Part shown: in pieces, positions 8,690-18,001 of the stretch | Layout of the letters: each line of letters begins with the position of its first letter | Numbering within the stretch: position 1 is the stretch's first letter | NCBI GenBank assembly: GCA_023212725.1 | Contig: JALBYF010000112.1 | Location: forward strand, 1-29,850 | Reading direction: 5' to 3' | DNA length: 29,850 bases | Origin: Tranzscheliella williamsii | Lineage: Eukaryota > Basidiomycota > Ustilaginomycetes > Ustilaginales > Ustilaginaceae | The notes under the pieces: generated by a model | Database searches by the model: none | Told to the model about the DNA's origin: nothing | The model's input: only the letters and a program-made list of their open reading frames with translations | Translations under genes and position numbers: made by a program

Positions 8690-9631
8690 ATGGCTCAACA
8701 GATTCTTGCAGTTATCGGTGCAACCGGACACCAAGGAGGATCTGTCATCGAGCACGTCTTGAACGACAAGGAGCTTTCCCAACGCTACAAGATCCGTGCC
8801 CTCACTCGTGATGTGAACTCAGACAAGTCCAAGACACTAGCCAAGAAGGTCGAGGTTGTCCAGGGAGATGTTAATGACCGCTCATCAATCGAAGCTTTCT
8901 TGACAGGAGCCAACTTCGTCTTCGTCGTTACCGTCCCGTCCTACCAGCCTGGAAATGAGGAGAACGAGTACAAGACTGTCAAATTGGTGGCTGACATAGG
9001 CGTAGAGAAGGGTGTCGAGCATCTCATTTTCAGTACTCTCCCAAGTGTTTCCATTATCTCTTCAGGCAAACTCACAAAGGTACACCATTTCGATAATAAG
9101 GCCAGAGCTGAGATCTACGTTCGTGACCTTCCAAACCTCAAGGGCTACTTTGTTGCCGTTGGTGGTTACATGCAAAATTTCTCTGATTCACCGCTTTTCA
9201 AGCCACGCAAGATTGCTGATCAAGATGCTTACGGCCTCTACTTCCCTGTTCCAGCCTCAAGCAAGTTGCCTTGGGTTGATGTTGCCGGAGATACTGGCAA
9301 ATTCGTTGCAACAATCCTGGCTGATCCAGCTACTTACGAAAATAAAACCCTTTATGCTGCTGCCGAGATCTACACTTGGACTGAAATTGCCGACATCCTG
9401 TCCAAGCACACAGGAAAGAAGCTTGTGTACAAGCCGATCGGAATGGAAGCTTTCAAGAAGGGTCTGCCCTTTGGACAGGATGCCTTCGGACAAGCGATGG
9501 AGTATGCTGACACCTATGGTTTCTATGGTCCAAAAACTGACGAATTGGTTGCCTGGTCTGCAAGTGTTGCTAGAACTAAGCCTGCAACCTTCGAGGAATT
9601 TCTTGAGAAAAACCCTGTAACTCTTGCATAA
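8690..9631 (+). CDS. NmrA-like NAD(P)-binding protein, 313 aa
   Basis: Atypical short-chain dehydrogenase of the NmrA/HSCARG group. The N-terminus has the Rossmann motif GATGHQGGSV (residues ~10-19), the NmrA-type variant of GxxGxxG that binds NAD(P). It continues with RALTRD (dinucleotide-binding arm), VQGDVND and a VPWVDV-like segment (LPWVDVAGDTG) seen in NmrA proteins. These proteins usually sense NADP/NADPH state or act as reductases, and the active-site Tyr-x3-Lys of classical SDRs is not evident. Length is normal for the family and no intron is needed. The start (ACCATGG) is an ideal Kozak context. By eye it is less GC-rich (about 50%) than the core genes. It lies between direct repeats B and C. 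A reductase role cannot be excluded. Confidence 0.9.
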   Translation: MAQQILAVIGATGHQGGSVIEHVLNDKELSQRYKIRALTRDVNSDKSKTLAKKVEVVQGDVNDRSSIEAFLTGANFVFVVTVPSYQPGNEENEYKTVKLVADIGVEKGVEHLIFSTLPSVSIISSGKLTKVHHFDNKARAEIYVRDLPNLKGYFVAVGGYMQNFSDSPLFKPRKIADQDAYGLYFPVPASSKLPWVDVAGDTGKFVATILADPATYENKTLYAAAEIYTWTEIADILSKHTGKKLVYKPIGMEAFKKGLPFGQDAFGQAMEYADTYGFYGPKTDELVAWSASVARTKPATFEEFLEKNPVTLA

Positions 9632-9968
9632 AGCGAAGTTCACACCTGACCTCTCCATTTCCTTGAGCGCTTTTGATTTCGTTCGCGACACCATCATCCG
9701 CTTCGTCCCGTAGTTTCGCGCGATCGACATGTCCTTGTCCTAATTTGCTGCCTTTTAGAGCCGCTGCAGATTCTAGATTGTTCCGTAGTTGTCGCGCAAA
9801 AGTCCACGCCAGAAGGAGCACCAGCAATAGTTCGTCTGCAGATTGTTACAGTCATCAGATCGCGACGAGAATAAGTCTTCCGGCGCTACTGCGTGTCGAC
9901 GGACAAATGGGAAAACTCAGAAAACCTTCACATGGGCTTCCTCTGCTGCGCGCGGCAACGAACACGTG
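9632..9968. other. Intergenic, 3' of the NmrA-like gene
   Basis: About 340 bp with no supported gene. A minus-strand frame (9576-9827) gives a helical-looking peptide overlapping the NmrA 3' end. It could be a further fragment of the decayed minus-strand gene just to the right, but this cannot be shown. Confidence 0.35.
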
Positions 9969-10553
9969 CTAGGAGTAGTGCATAGCAGAGGAGACCGACG
10001 CCGATGAGACGTAGGTTGACTCAACCGCCTCAACACGTACATGGCTGAGGGCAGCTGTAAAATCTGCATAAAGGGCGGGGTGATATGTCGAAGATTTCCT
10101 CGCCCAATCGGTGAGAAGAAGCGGTCCAAATGAGACAACATCAGCTATTCGGAAGTTACCGTGGACATCTGCCAGCATGACAGGTCCTCATTCGTGCTCT
10201 TTGATGCCGTCACGTCCACGCTCTGTGCGTCGATGTAGATGACCTTCATTTCATCCTGCTCGCCGTAGATCGACGCCACAATGAGCTCTTTCCTTGCGAC
10301 GGTCAGCTCAGCTGCAGCTCACCTTTCCCTTGTCTGGCAACAAGGGCGAGCTGCAAATACACGCTAGCATAAGCTGCCGTTGAATTTCCAGGCTGAGATC
10401 AGATCTTCGCTCGCGGTTGAAACGCGTTGAGCTCTGAGATTTGGTCTTGACTACCCACGTAGGATTTCGGCAGACAGGGCCGCGGCATAGTTGGCGGCTG
10501 CCTTGGACTTTGAAAACATGCGCGCAGAGATGCAGCTGGCTCTGAGCAATCAC
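9969..10553 (-). pseudogene. Decayed coding region, unknown family
   Basis: Reading the minus strand, protein-like pieces occur in succession but in changing frames. A first piece contains YASVYLQLALVARQGK, a second contains ELIVASIYGEQDEMKVIYI, and a third (10178-9969) contains ADVVSFGPLLLTDWAR and ends at a TAG. Frame shifts and stops separate them, and no clean GT-AG intron that I can see joins all three. I recognise no family. The interpretation as a broken gene rests on the protein-like composition of the pieces. Chance open frames remain possible. Confidence 0.3.
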
Positions 10554-10622
10554 TGCTACCCCTTCAGGGACAAGCGGCCCAGCTCAGCCTACGACGCTGC
10601 CAACACCGGTCTACCTGCTTGT
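10554..10622. other. Short spacer before repeat copy C
   Basis: Nothing recognised. It joins the decayed minus-strand region to repeat copy C. Confidence 0.3.
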
Positions 10623-10822
10623 CTCGCCGGCTTAAGACCGTTGAAGCAAAACCGCTTGCGCTGTTCATCAGCCAGTCGGGCTATCAAATACAAACCCGCA
10701 GTCATCTAGGAATCGGCAGATATTGCCGAAGCAGATCCTGTAATATCCGCCCGGGCCCGCACAGCTCACCAAGAAAGTCGGATGTAAGTTCTCGTTTCAT
10801 CACAGTGATCAGAAAATACACA
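10623..10822 (+). repeat. Dispersed repeat, copy C
   Basis: Same orientation as copies A and B, about 2.2 kb downstream. It starts at TCGCCGG like copy A. It carries CGCTTGCGCTGTTCATCAGCC, CAAATACAAACCCGCAGTCA, GCCGAAGCAGATCCTGTAAT, CACCAAGAAAGTCGGA and ends like copy B in GTGATCAGAAAATACACA. A short AT-rich patch (about 10838-10870) follows immediately. Confidence 0.65.
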
Positions 10823-11267
10823 ATGCCGTGCAAATTACAATCATTTTTTAAGTTTTTAATTGCAATATCGGAAGGGATAGCTGTGACTTAGCGCACTTCT
10901 TCTTAAGGCCGGTGATGTCGTCACACGTAATGCTCCATGGCAGCGGCTGGGCCAAGAGCGCTTGGCAATGTTGTGAAGATGCGCGGGCGCCTTTGATGCA
11001 AATCCGGACCTCGCTGCTCTTTCTATTTGCGCAGCGCTCGGAATTAACCGTGAAGATGTTGCAGATACCAGACCTCCTAGATGGGTGCTGTTCCCTGTCG
11101 TAACCCGGTGTTCGGGTGGACCAAAAAAAGCATATAATGTGCTCATCTTTTGATCTACTAGCGGATACCGCACATCATCTAAACCAACGAGCCCGAAGAG
11201 AAGCCCTTCAGTCGACAAGCACGTGGGGATTTCCCACTTCAAACACGAACAATCAACCTTAAGAACC
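10823..11267 (+). promoter_or_regulatory. Upstream region of the SDR gene
   Basis: Contains a perfect inverted repeat ACCCG-GTGTT-CGGGT (11103-11117) and, just downstream, a TATA-like CATATAATG (TATAA at 11133-11137), about 130 bp before the ATG at 11268. CCG-N5-CGG spacing is the kind of site bound by fungal Zn(II)2Cys6 regulators; assignment here is inference. A plus-strand stretch at 10941-11150 reads protein-like with one stop and is discussed as a possible coding remnant. Confidence 0.35.
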
Positions 11268-12038
11268 ATGTCCAGCACATTAAACTACCTCATCACCGGC
11301 GGGACGCGTGGCATTGGAGCTCAGATAGTGTCTCAACTCCTGAGCAAGCCCGACATTCATGTGATCGTTGGGGTACGTGACCTCAATGCGCCCGCGGCCA
11401 AGGCTCTGGCAAGCAGGGACAATGTAACTGTCGTTGAGATCGACTCGACGCGCAATGACACGCCCTTCGAGGCTGCCAAGAAGCTTCGAGCGCAAGGCGT
11501 GACGAGCATTGATAGGGTGTATGCTAACGCTGGAATCGGTGTTGAGGAAGCACTCGACGTGGAAAAGGTAACAGCAGACATGATGCTAAAGATGTACCAG
11601 ATAAACACGGTGGCGCCCTTACTGCTCTTCCAGGCCTTCAGGCCCCTACTGCAAGAAGCGTCTGAAACAAGGCCGGACAAGCAGCCTCAGTACGTTGTCA
11701 CATCATCGCTTTTGGCCAGCATCACGATGCAGTCTGAATTACCATTCAAAACGACACCTTACGCCGCAAGCAAAGCCGCTGTCAACATGGTAGTGCAACG
11801 TCTGGCTATCGAAGAGCCTTGGTTGACGGCCTACGTCTTGCATCCCGGCATCGTCGACACAGACATGGCAGCTCCTGTCGTCAACAGGGAAACCCTCGAT
11901 GGAATGATCGAACAAGGTACAGCACTCACTGCCAAGGAGAGTGCCCGTAGGATGATTGCTTTGACAGACTCAGCCAAGCACGAGGGCTACTCAGGCCATT
12001 TCTTCGACGTCCACGGTGACCGAGAAGTACCATACTAG
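11268..12038 (+). CDS. Short-chain dehydrogenase/reductase, 256 aa
   Basis: Classical SDR with an N-terminal Rossmann fold. TGGTRGIG (residues 10-17) is the TGxxxGxG cofactor motif, NAG (87-89) stabilises the central sheet, S146/S147 is the likely catalytic serine region, and YAASK (Y165, K169) is the catalytic Tyr-x3-Lys. HPGIVDTDM follows, as in the carbonyl reductase/sniffer and norsolorinic-acid-ketoreductase-like group. The reaction is NAD(P)H-dependent reduction of a carbonyl, or the reverse; the substrate is unknown. The frame is open from 11223 (GTG), but ATG 11268 in context ACCATGT places the Rossmann motif at the usual distance from the N-terminus. Length is typical and no intron is needed. 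It is likely cytosolic, with no signal peptide. Its neighbours include the NmrA-like gene but no biosynthetic backbone enzyme. Confidence 0.93.
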   Translation: MSSTLNYLITGGTRGIGAQIVSQLLSKPDIHVIVGVRDLNAPAAKALASRDNVTVVEIDSTRNDTPFEAAKKLRAQGVTSIDRVYANAGIGVEEALDVEKVTADMMLKMYQINTVAPLLLFQAFRPLLQEASETRPDKQPQYVVTSSLLASITMQSELPFKTTPYAASKAAVNMVVQRLAIEEPWLTAYVLHPGIVDTDMAAPVVNRETLDGMIEQGTALTAKESARRMIALTDSAKHEGYSGHFFDVHGDREVPY

Positions 12039-12821
12039 TCCAGCTCAGGATTAGGCTTACAAGTTGCTGATAACATGTTTACATCCCGGTGCGTAAGTTG
12101 CTCTCCCGGAATCAGAGTACTTGGTAAAGGCCTGTCTTGTTTTGCGTTTGACTGGCTAGAGGCCGACAGCATCAACTGGAAGCCGACTTGCAGCATGAGT
12201 GCCTCGGAATTATGCCACTACACTCTCGCTCCATCACTCAACTCAATCAATGCAGGGTCTGCTTCATCGTCGTAGACTCCCAGTTGATTGCACTACAAGT
12301 GGATAGTGAAGTACTCCCCAGCCTCATTTAACTTGTAGCTACTTCGAAGTGTGTTAGTTGTTGGCAATCGAACATGTTCCCCGGCGTATATTTGTCAGGA
12401 AAGATCTCCATGAGGAGCACCTGTCCGATCACGGGTATTGTTTGTCAGTCATGATTTGATCATCGCTACAGCAGCCAGAATTTCACCACCCACGGCACAC
12501 CCGATGACAAGGGACAATTTGGGACACCGGATCAGACCCGGTACAATCCTTCCAGCTGTATCGCATTCCTCTTTTGTTTCCATAGACTCCCAAAACGGTA
12601 AACGCAGCCAAAATCAACGGCCTTGGGTACGCACCAGTGAAGGCCACGAGTTGTCTTCTTCAGCTACACTGGACGAGCATGTACTAGCAAGCGTATCCAA
12701 ACACGATCAGCTCGGTTTTGAAAGCACAGAAACGCTCACTACCTTGGTCAAGATGGTAGGCTTGTCAGACACTTGTAATCGCAAGATGCGGGCTGTGTGA
12801 CATTCTGTATGTGAGTACAGG
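12039..12821. other. Intergenic region between convergent genes
   Basis: Lies between the 3' ends of the SDR gene (+) and the coiled-coil gene (-). An open plus-strand frame (12438-12800, about 120 codons, begins with TTG) is Ser/Thr-rich and ends 22 bp before the coiled-coil stop. It has no recognised domain and I do not call it a gene. Nothing else is seen. Confidence 0.4.
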
Positions 12822-15800
12822 TTAAAAGGCGCTTCGTGTAACACCGCTCCCGACCCTCTGCCTAGGCAGTCCGAGCCCGAGTTCGCCTTTCGTTCGGTTG
12901 GCCACTTCAGAAGACGTTACTGCTGCGGCCGGACTGCGAGGCGACACAGATAGTGTTGGCGACGCTGTGACATCGGACGCCTTGGCGCTCGTCGGTATCG
13001 TCTGGCTTGCAGAGCGGAACTGAGGGGATGGGGCCAGTGATCCTCTGCTTGCTGCGTACTTTCTTGCCGTCGACGAGTTACCGACGGCTCCTCGGGCATT
13101 AGCTTTGTTCAGTGCTGCGATCGATGGCGTTTGCCGGAGCGCTGGGCCAGCTATGCTTGCTGAGGGGGCAGGCTGAGCGGGCATACCAGACCCAACCACG
13201 CTTCCACTGAAAAATGACAACACCTTCTCAGATCGGCTCAGAATCTGACTCGCAACGCCCGTTCCAAAACTAGTTCCGCCGCTACCACTGGCAATGCTTG
13301 CACCACCAGGAGTCAAGCTACCTGATCGATCCGATGATATTGACGGTGAGTCCGACCCATCGACGAGCTTCTCAGGCTTGTGATGCAACGAGAGAGTAGC
13401 AGGAGTAATGATCCTCGCCATTGGCGACGGTCGCATGCGGTTAATTGCAGGAGAAGCGGGTCCCACACCCAGGCTCTCGCTATGATCGATGAACGTGCTC
13501 CGGATAGAACTGTCGCTGAGGCCACGTGGTCGGAGCGTGCGCTCTAGCAGATTGGAACTGGCCCCCAAATCGTGATCGGAATCGTCATCACTACCATCGT
13601 CAAAGACCTGGTTGCGCACCGCACGGCCACGGTGTATGCTAATCTCATCATCGTCGACGATGCGAGACAATGGACGTTGCCATGTGTTTGCAGCTAGATC
13701 TTGGCTTCGCTGAGGCAGATAACCCTGGGATGATGTAGGTCTGACCCCCGGCATTTGACCAAGACTTCCAGCAAAGAGTCCCGAGAGATTCTTGGACTGC
13801 ACCCTCGACAAGGACGTCGCTGATCTGCCCCGCTGAGGCCGAGGTCCCGCACGAAGGCCGCCGTTGCTTGGTGAGGTCTGAGCGCGTCCGATGCTAGGTT
13901 TGATTTCCTCGGCAGCAGATGCATGAGTACCCTTGACTTCAACTGCTACTGTCGACGAGACGACTGCCGCCGATGCCCGAGGCGCAAGATGACCTGCTAA
14001 GGTGCCGGATACTTTCCTGGCCGCCATCGGCCTACCAGATTTGTTGGCGCCAGCAGCTGTTACTCCCCCCATTTCTGGCGAGCTCAGACCACCTGTGGGG
14101 AATGACACACCAGGTACGCCAGTAGATCCACTACTTGAGCTCGTTGGTGCTGTGGAAGGTCCTCCTAGCAGCATCTTCCCTAGCCAATTGACAGCAGAGG
14201 GTATCGGGATCAGCGACCGATCCTCAGGCGTAACGGTATTGAGATGCTCGTGAAGTAACTTGGCAGCATTGCCAGGATTGAGGTGAATGTCATTGACGCA
14301 GAGTCGGAGCCGAGCTAGCTCGCACAAAATGTCGCGGAACATCTTGAGCAATGCGAAAAACTCCTTTCTAGCCACGAGACTCTCGTTTGAAAATTCTTTC
14401 GAGTGAGATGAGGAGTCATCTCGCATGTTGTTGCGGGTCTCCGTCTCGATTAGCCTTCTGAAGTGCTCGCGAAGGCCATCTACATCGCGTAAGATGGAAT
14501 GTACTGTAGTTCGTGCTAGATGGCCGGCGTCGCCCGCCAAATGTTGCCTCTGTAGACGTTTGCTAAGTGTATCAACATCGGCGGTGGACAGCCGAGTGAA
14601 TAGTCGGTTAATGTAGTCCAAGAGGTTGCTCAGCTGTGCTGTGCGATTCTCGCGGCGCGTGGGATCGGGCTGTATGAAGTCTGCTGATAGTTTTTCTGTA
14701 TCCCGACTTGTTTCGCTCGATCTCGAACTGGCTGCAAATAAAAGACTTTCTGGACCCTGGCTCGCTGCGCTGCTGTCAACCGTGTTAGCTACGGATTCGC
14801 TCCGCATTATTGGTTGCTGATGGTCAGTAAAAGCAGGAGAAGTTGGAGGGAATGCATAGCGTTCGCTGTTGTACCTCCCAGCATCAGCGTTCGGAGAGGC
14901 CGATTCGTCAGGCATATGACGGGGAACCGCATTGTCGCTGAGCTCCCTGAAAAGTGTCGATCCACGTCCGCTACTAGAGGTGGCCGAGTCACCCACAGCC
15001 CTATCCTGAGTCGCGGTGAGATCATTCTCCGTGTGTTGTGACCCAACGGCAGTGTGGTGCGTCGGTGACGAAGGGCTAGTGAGTGCAATCATGGTCGAAT
15101 TTGAGGGGCTTAATCTCAGGACTCCACTCTGCGTCGTATCGCGAAGAGCAGCCAGCTCCTCGTTGCTAGCGTCGAGCAGAATTCTAAGCTTCTCGTTGTC
15201 CTGACGAAGCGACTCATTATCCCGGACGATATGTTCGACAGTTTGGGCGGTGTCAACGTCGCTTTGAAGTGAGGAAGCAACTACGCTTAAAGAGGTTGCA
15301 CGCTGATGTCGGAGGCCCTGTGTTAGCCGATTTCGAGCTGACTGAAGCGCATCATCACCAATATCGACGCGGCTGATTCGGCGACCGGCAAGGTCGACAT
15401 CTTTGCGCGCGAGCTTGAGAGAATCATTGAGTTGGGTAGATTTGTGCTCGAGCTTTTTACAGCGTGCTTCTGCGGCTTGCGATCGTTTACGCTCTGCTGT
15501 AAGTTCTTGCCTGAGATCGTCAAGATCGCGAGCTAGAGCCTTCGCCTTTTCATCGGCGCCAGCAAGTTTATTCTGACTGGTCCGGAGTTTTGTGACCTGA
15601 TTTCGGACCTCGTCGAGTTCATGTAGGAGAGCTCGATTACTGCTGTCGCCTGCTTCGAGATTGAGGTTGCTCTGGGCGAGCTCACGTTCGAGTGCTGAGG
15701 TCTCTTTATAGCTCTTGGTGAGCCGGCTCATGAGACCATCGCGCTGCTGCATGTATTCTTCAGCCTGCTTTTGTAGTTTCGCCTGCATAGCATCGTGCCT

Positions 15801-16676
15801 TCGAAGGAGGGCCTGGCCAATCTCTGCACTGAGACGGAGATCGGCTTCAAGGTCCCGCCACTCTTGTCGCGCCCGAAGTGCCCTGGGGCACTCATCCTGA
15901 TTACAGCAGCATGTACATCTAGAAGTTTCCGGTTCTGTATCGGCATTGAGGTCCAACGTCTGCGTGCTCGAGCTAGATGGCATCGCTGCAGGATGCTGCC
16001 AAGATTCCCGTTCTGCTGTTGATCCGGCCAATGAATCTTGATAGAGTGTCTGACGATTTAGCCGAAATTCGGTGATGATGTTGGTAAAATCGTCGATCGT
16101 CTTGGATTGGCGTACGCTATTTTCAATCTCATCCATACCTGGCAGATCGCTCACCGACAGCATAGATGAAGACGCGGCGTTGCCGGCATGGTAAATGGAT
16201 CCCGCATCGGATTGAGATATGTTTCTGGAATGCTGAGGAGAGTCGGAGACCGAAGAGCGTGACATTGCTGAAGGCGACTCGGCTGTGCGAAGGTGGCGAT
16301 GGGAAGAGAAGGACTCGCCTACGTCTATGGTGTGAGATGGGGCAGTTTTGCGTGATGAGGAGGCATAGGAGGCAAAACTAGCACTCGACTGTGCTGAGTA
16401 GGTTCTGATGTGGTGGACCGCCTTGTTTGCGCGCTGCAGCTTGATGAGCTGCGATGGAGTGCCGTCGCTCCCTCGAGATGGCTGCCTCTCCGACGATGGC
16501 CGTGAAGAGGCAGGCGAGGCGGGCGACTCGGCTGTCGGCGATGGCGTAAGACTGCCAGAGAAAACGTCGGCGGCAGCAGGATCCAGGGGTTGGGATGACG
16601 AGAGGCTTGGGGAGCAGAGTGAGAGACGCTTGAGATGGCGAGGAGGCGGAATGGTGATGAGGCGGAGAGGTTGCAA
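12822..16676 (-). CDS. Large coiled-coil protein with CC1-box-like motif
   Basis: The open frame covers 1284 codons but begins with TTG. The first in-frame ATG is at 16265 (codon 138), which would give 1147 aa. Sequence before that ATG still looks coding (SQLIKLQRANKAVHHIR, codons 75-91), and an upstream TAA near 16727 closes the frame, so a spliced upstream start exon is possible. Using codon numbers: Ser/Pro-rich N-terminus (1-200), a Cys cluster CTCCC-x5-C (~254-263), a coiled coil (~270-515) opening with LSAEIGQALLRRH (282-294), Ser-rich linker, a second helical block (~680-835, including LLDYINRLFTRL), and a basic, low-complexity C-terminus. The opening motif resembles the CC1 box by which dynein adaptors bind dynein light intermediate chain. 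There is no visible PH domain, so it is not a Num1 orthologue by that test. A cytoskeletal or transport scaffold role is inference. Confidence 0.8.
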   Translation of the reverse strand: MQPLRLITIPPPRHLKRLSLCSPSLSSSQPLDPAAADVFSGSLTPSPTAESPASPASSRPSSERQPSRGSDGTPSQLIKLQRANKAVHHIRTYSAQSSASFASYASSSRKTAPSHTIDVGESFSSHRHLRTAESPSAMSRSSVSDSPQHSRNISQSDAGSIYHAGNAASSSMLSVSDLPGMDEIENSVRQSKTIDDFTNIITEFRLNRQTLYQDSLAGSTAERESWQHPAAMPSSSSTQTLDLNADTEPETSRCTCCCNQDECPRALRARQEWRDLEADLRLSAEIGQALLRRHDAMQAKLQKQAEEYMQQRDGLMSRLTKSYKETSALERELAQSNLNLEAGDSSNRALLHELDEVRNQVTKLRTSQNKLAGADEKAKALARDLDDLRQELTAERKRSQAAEARCKKLEHKSTQLNDSLKLARKDVDLAGRRISRVDIGDDALQSARNRLTQGLRHQRATSLSVVASSLQSDVDTAQTVEHIVRDNESLRQDNEKLRILLDASNEELAALRDTTQSGVLRLSPSNSTMIALTSPSSPTHHTAVGSQHTENDLTATQDRAVGDSATSSSGRGSTLFRELSDNAVPRHMPDESASPNADAGRYNSERYAFPPTSPAFTDHQQPIMRSESVANTVDSSAASQGPESLLFAASSRSSETSRDTEKLSADFIQPDPTRRENRTAQLSNLLDYINRLFTRLSTADVDTLSKRLQRQHLAGDAGHLARTTVHSILRDVDGLREHFRRLIETETRNNMRDDSSSHSKEFSNESLVARKEFFALLKMFRDILCELARLRLCVNDIHLNPGNAAKLLHEHLNTVTPEDRSLIPIPSAVNWLGKMLLGGPSTAPTSSSSGSTGVPGVSFPTGGLSSPEMGGVTAAGANKSGRPMAARKVSGTLAGHLAPRASAAVVSSTVAVEVKGTHASAAEEIKPSIGRAQTSPSNGGLRAGPRPQRGRSATSLSRVQSKNLSGLFAGSLGQMPGVRPTSSQGYLPQRSQDLAANTWQRPLSRIVDDDEISIHRGRAVRNQVFDDGSDDDSDHDLGASSNLLERTLRPRGLSDSSIRSTFIDHSESLGVGPASPAINRMRPSPMARIITPATLSLHHKPEKLVDGSDSPSISSDRSGSLTPGGASIASGSGGTSFGTGVASQILSRSEKVLSFFSGSVVGSGMPAQPAPSASIAGPALRQTPSIAALNKANARGAVGNSSTARKYAASRGSLAPSPQFRSASQTIPTSAKASDVTASPTLSVSPRSPAAAVTSSEVANRTKGELGLGLPRQRVGSGVTRSAF

Positions 16677-18001
16677 GCTTATTCTCTTTGCTCTGCCGCC
16701 AAGATGCGCGCAGAGGAGAGATGCTTACTTCTACGCCGAGCTGCTACGCGTCCGTCCCGGGTGAGATTGAAGCAGATACCAGTTAATTCAGAACGGTGAT
16801 ACCCGCTGGGAAGCGTGTTTGAGGGTGGGTTAGCTGTCGGTCAAGGTAAAGGTGGCCAAGGATTGCGCGTCAAGGTGAAGCGCGCCGTTGTGTTGATAAA
16901 TCGGGATGAGCTGTCAACGCGTCGTGCTATCAGGATGAAAGCCAACACGCAATGTAGCTTCCCTGAAAGCTAGCTTGCCGGTGGAACTGGACGTGAGAGT
17001 GTTATGCGATAGATTAGCTTGAAGGTGATGTGATAGGATAGCTTGGAAGGCAATGATACCAAAGAGGCAAAAGATGATGTGTTGTTCTCGGATACACACC
17101 GTTCGGAAACAGCAAATTTGGTCCTAGGAGCCAGCGGAGTAGCCGACCCCAGTAGCTAGTATACCAGCAGCTCGCTAGTTATCACGCGTACGCTAGCTCA
17201 GGTGAACAGCAATTACTTCTGTGAATGTAACAGCGCAGACGCGGTTGGAAGTGTGAATCATTTTGAGGTTGCTTGCTTAAAGCGTGTTGTTTCCAAAGCT
17301 GTTTTTTCGCTGCAGGCTGCAGGCTAGAAAGATGCGTGTCGCGCGTGCAAAATACCGAACATAGCCTCGCTGGCCCAGCAAAGAGTATCTTGGTCTACTC
17401 CGCTGATTCACACTGCTGGAGCGATACATGAGGACGAAAAGAGTGGAACTGTAGTCTGGAAAGAATATGTCTGCCAAGCACTCGATTCACACATTCGATG
17501 ACCAGCAACAGGCTAGCAGTGGTAACGCGAGCATGTATGTGGCTGGCCATGTCTGTAAATCAGATGAGTCACGAACAGCCAGCCAAGCCGTGCTTGCGTC
17601 TCGCTATTGATTGTGTTAGATTTGATCGGGTCGGTTGCCAGAGCTTCTGTCCGGTTTCTCGCAGCACTCTACCGAAGCCAAAGGTGAAAAGGCCCGCTCT
17701 GCGCTCCCATTTCGTCTGCCAACTCATGCTTAAGCCAAGAATAGTCCTGCTCGCGTGAGCTGTTCCGCTGTCCGGCTGCCAGCCACTCTATCCCTTTTCT
17801 TCTGTAAAGCGAGCTTTCCTGCATTTACCACCCTGCTCGCCCCTACCAGCCACTTAATTGTGATTGTTCGTTTGGTCGGGGATCAAACGGACAGAGAGCG
17901 GCCACGATCAAGTAAATGATGCGCAAAGCAAACGGAGACCTTTTGAGTGTGTGAGACAGACCTATTCGTCCTACGATGCTCTACAACTCCGAAACTCTCT
18001 G
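16677..18001. other. 1.3-kb upstream region of the coiled-coil gene
   Basis: Lies between the coiled-coil gene's 5' end and the TAM41 3' end, both on minus. No minus-strand ATG occurs between 16677 and about 17258, so a start exon, if present, must lie farther upstream. A minus-strand GTAAGC near 16728 is donor-like, but no ATG precedes it closely. No gene, tRNA or long repeat is supported. Confidence 0.4.

Noticed and set aside
12438..12800. 120-codon plus-strand open frame
   Set aside because: It begins with TTG, has no domain or clear splice partners, and lies in the gap between two convergent 3' ends. It is noted only as part of the intergenic region.
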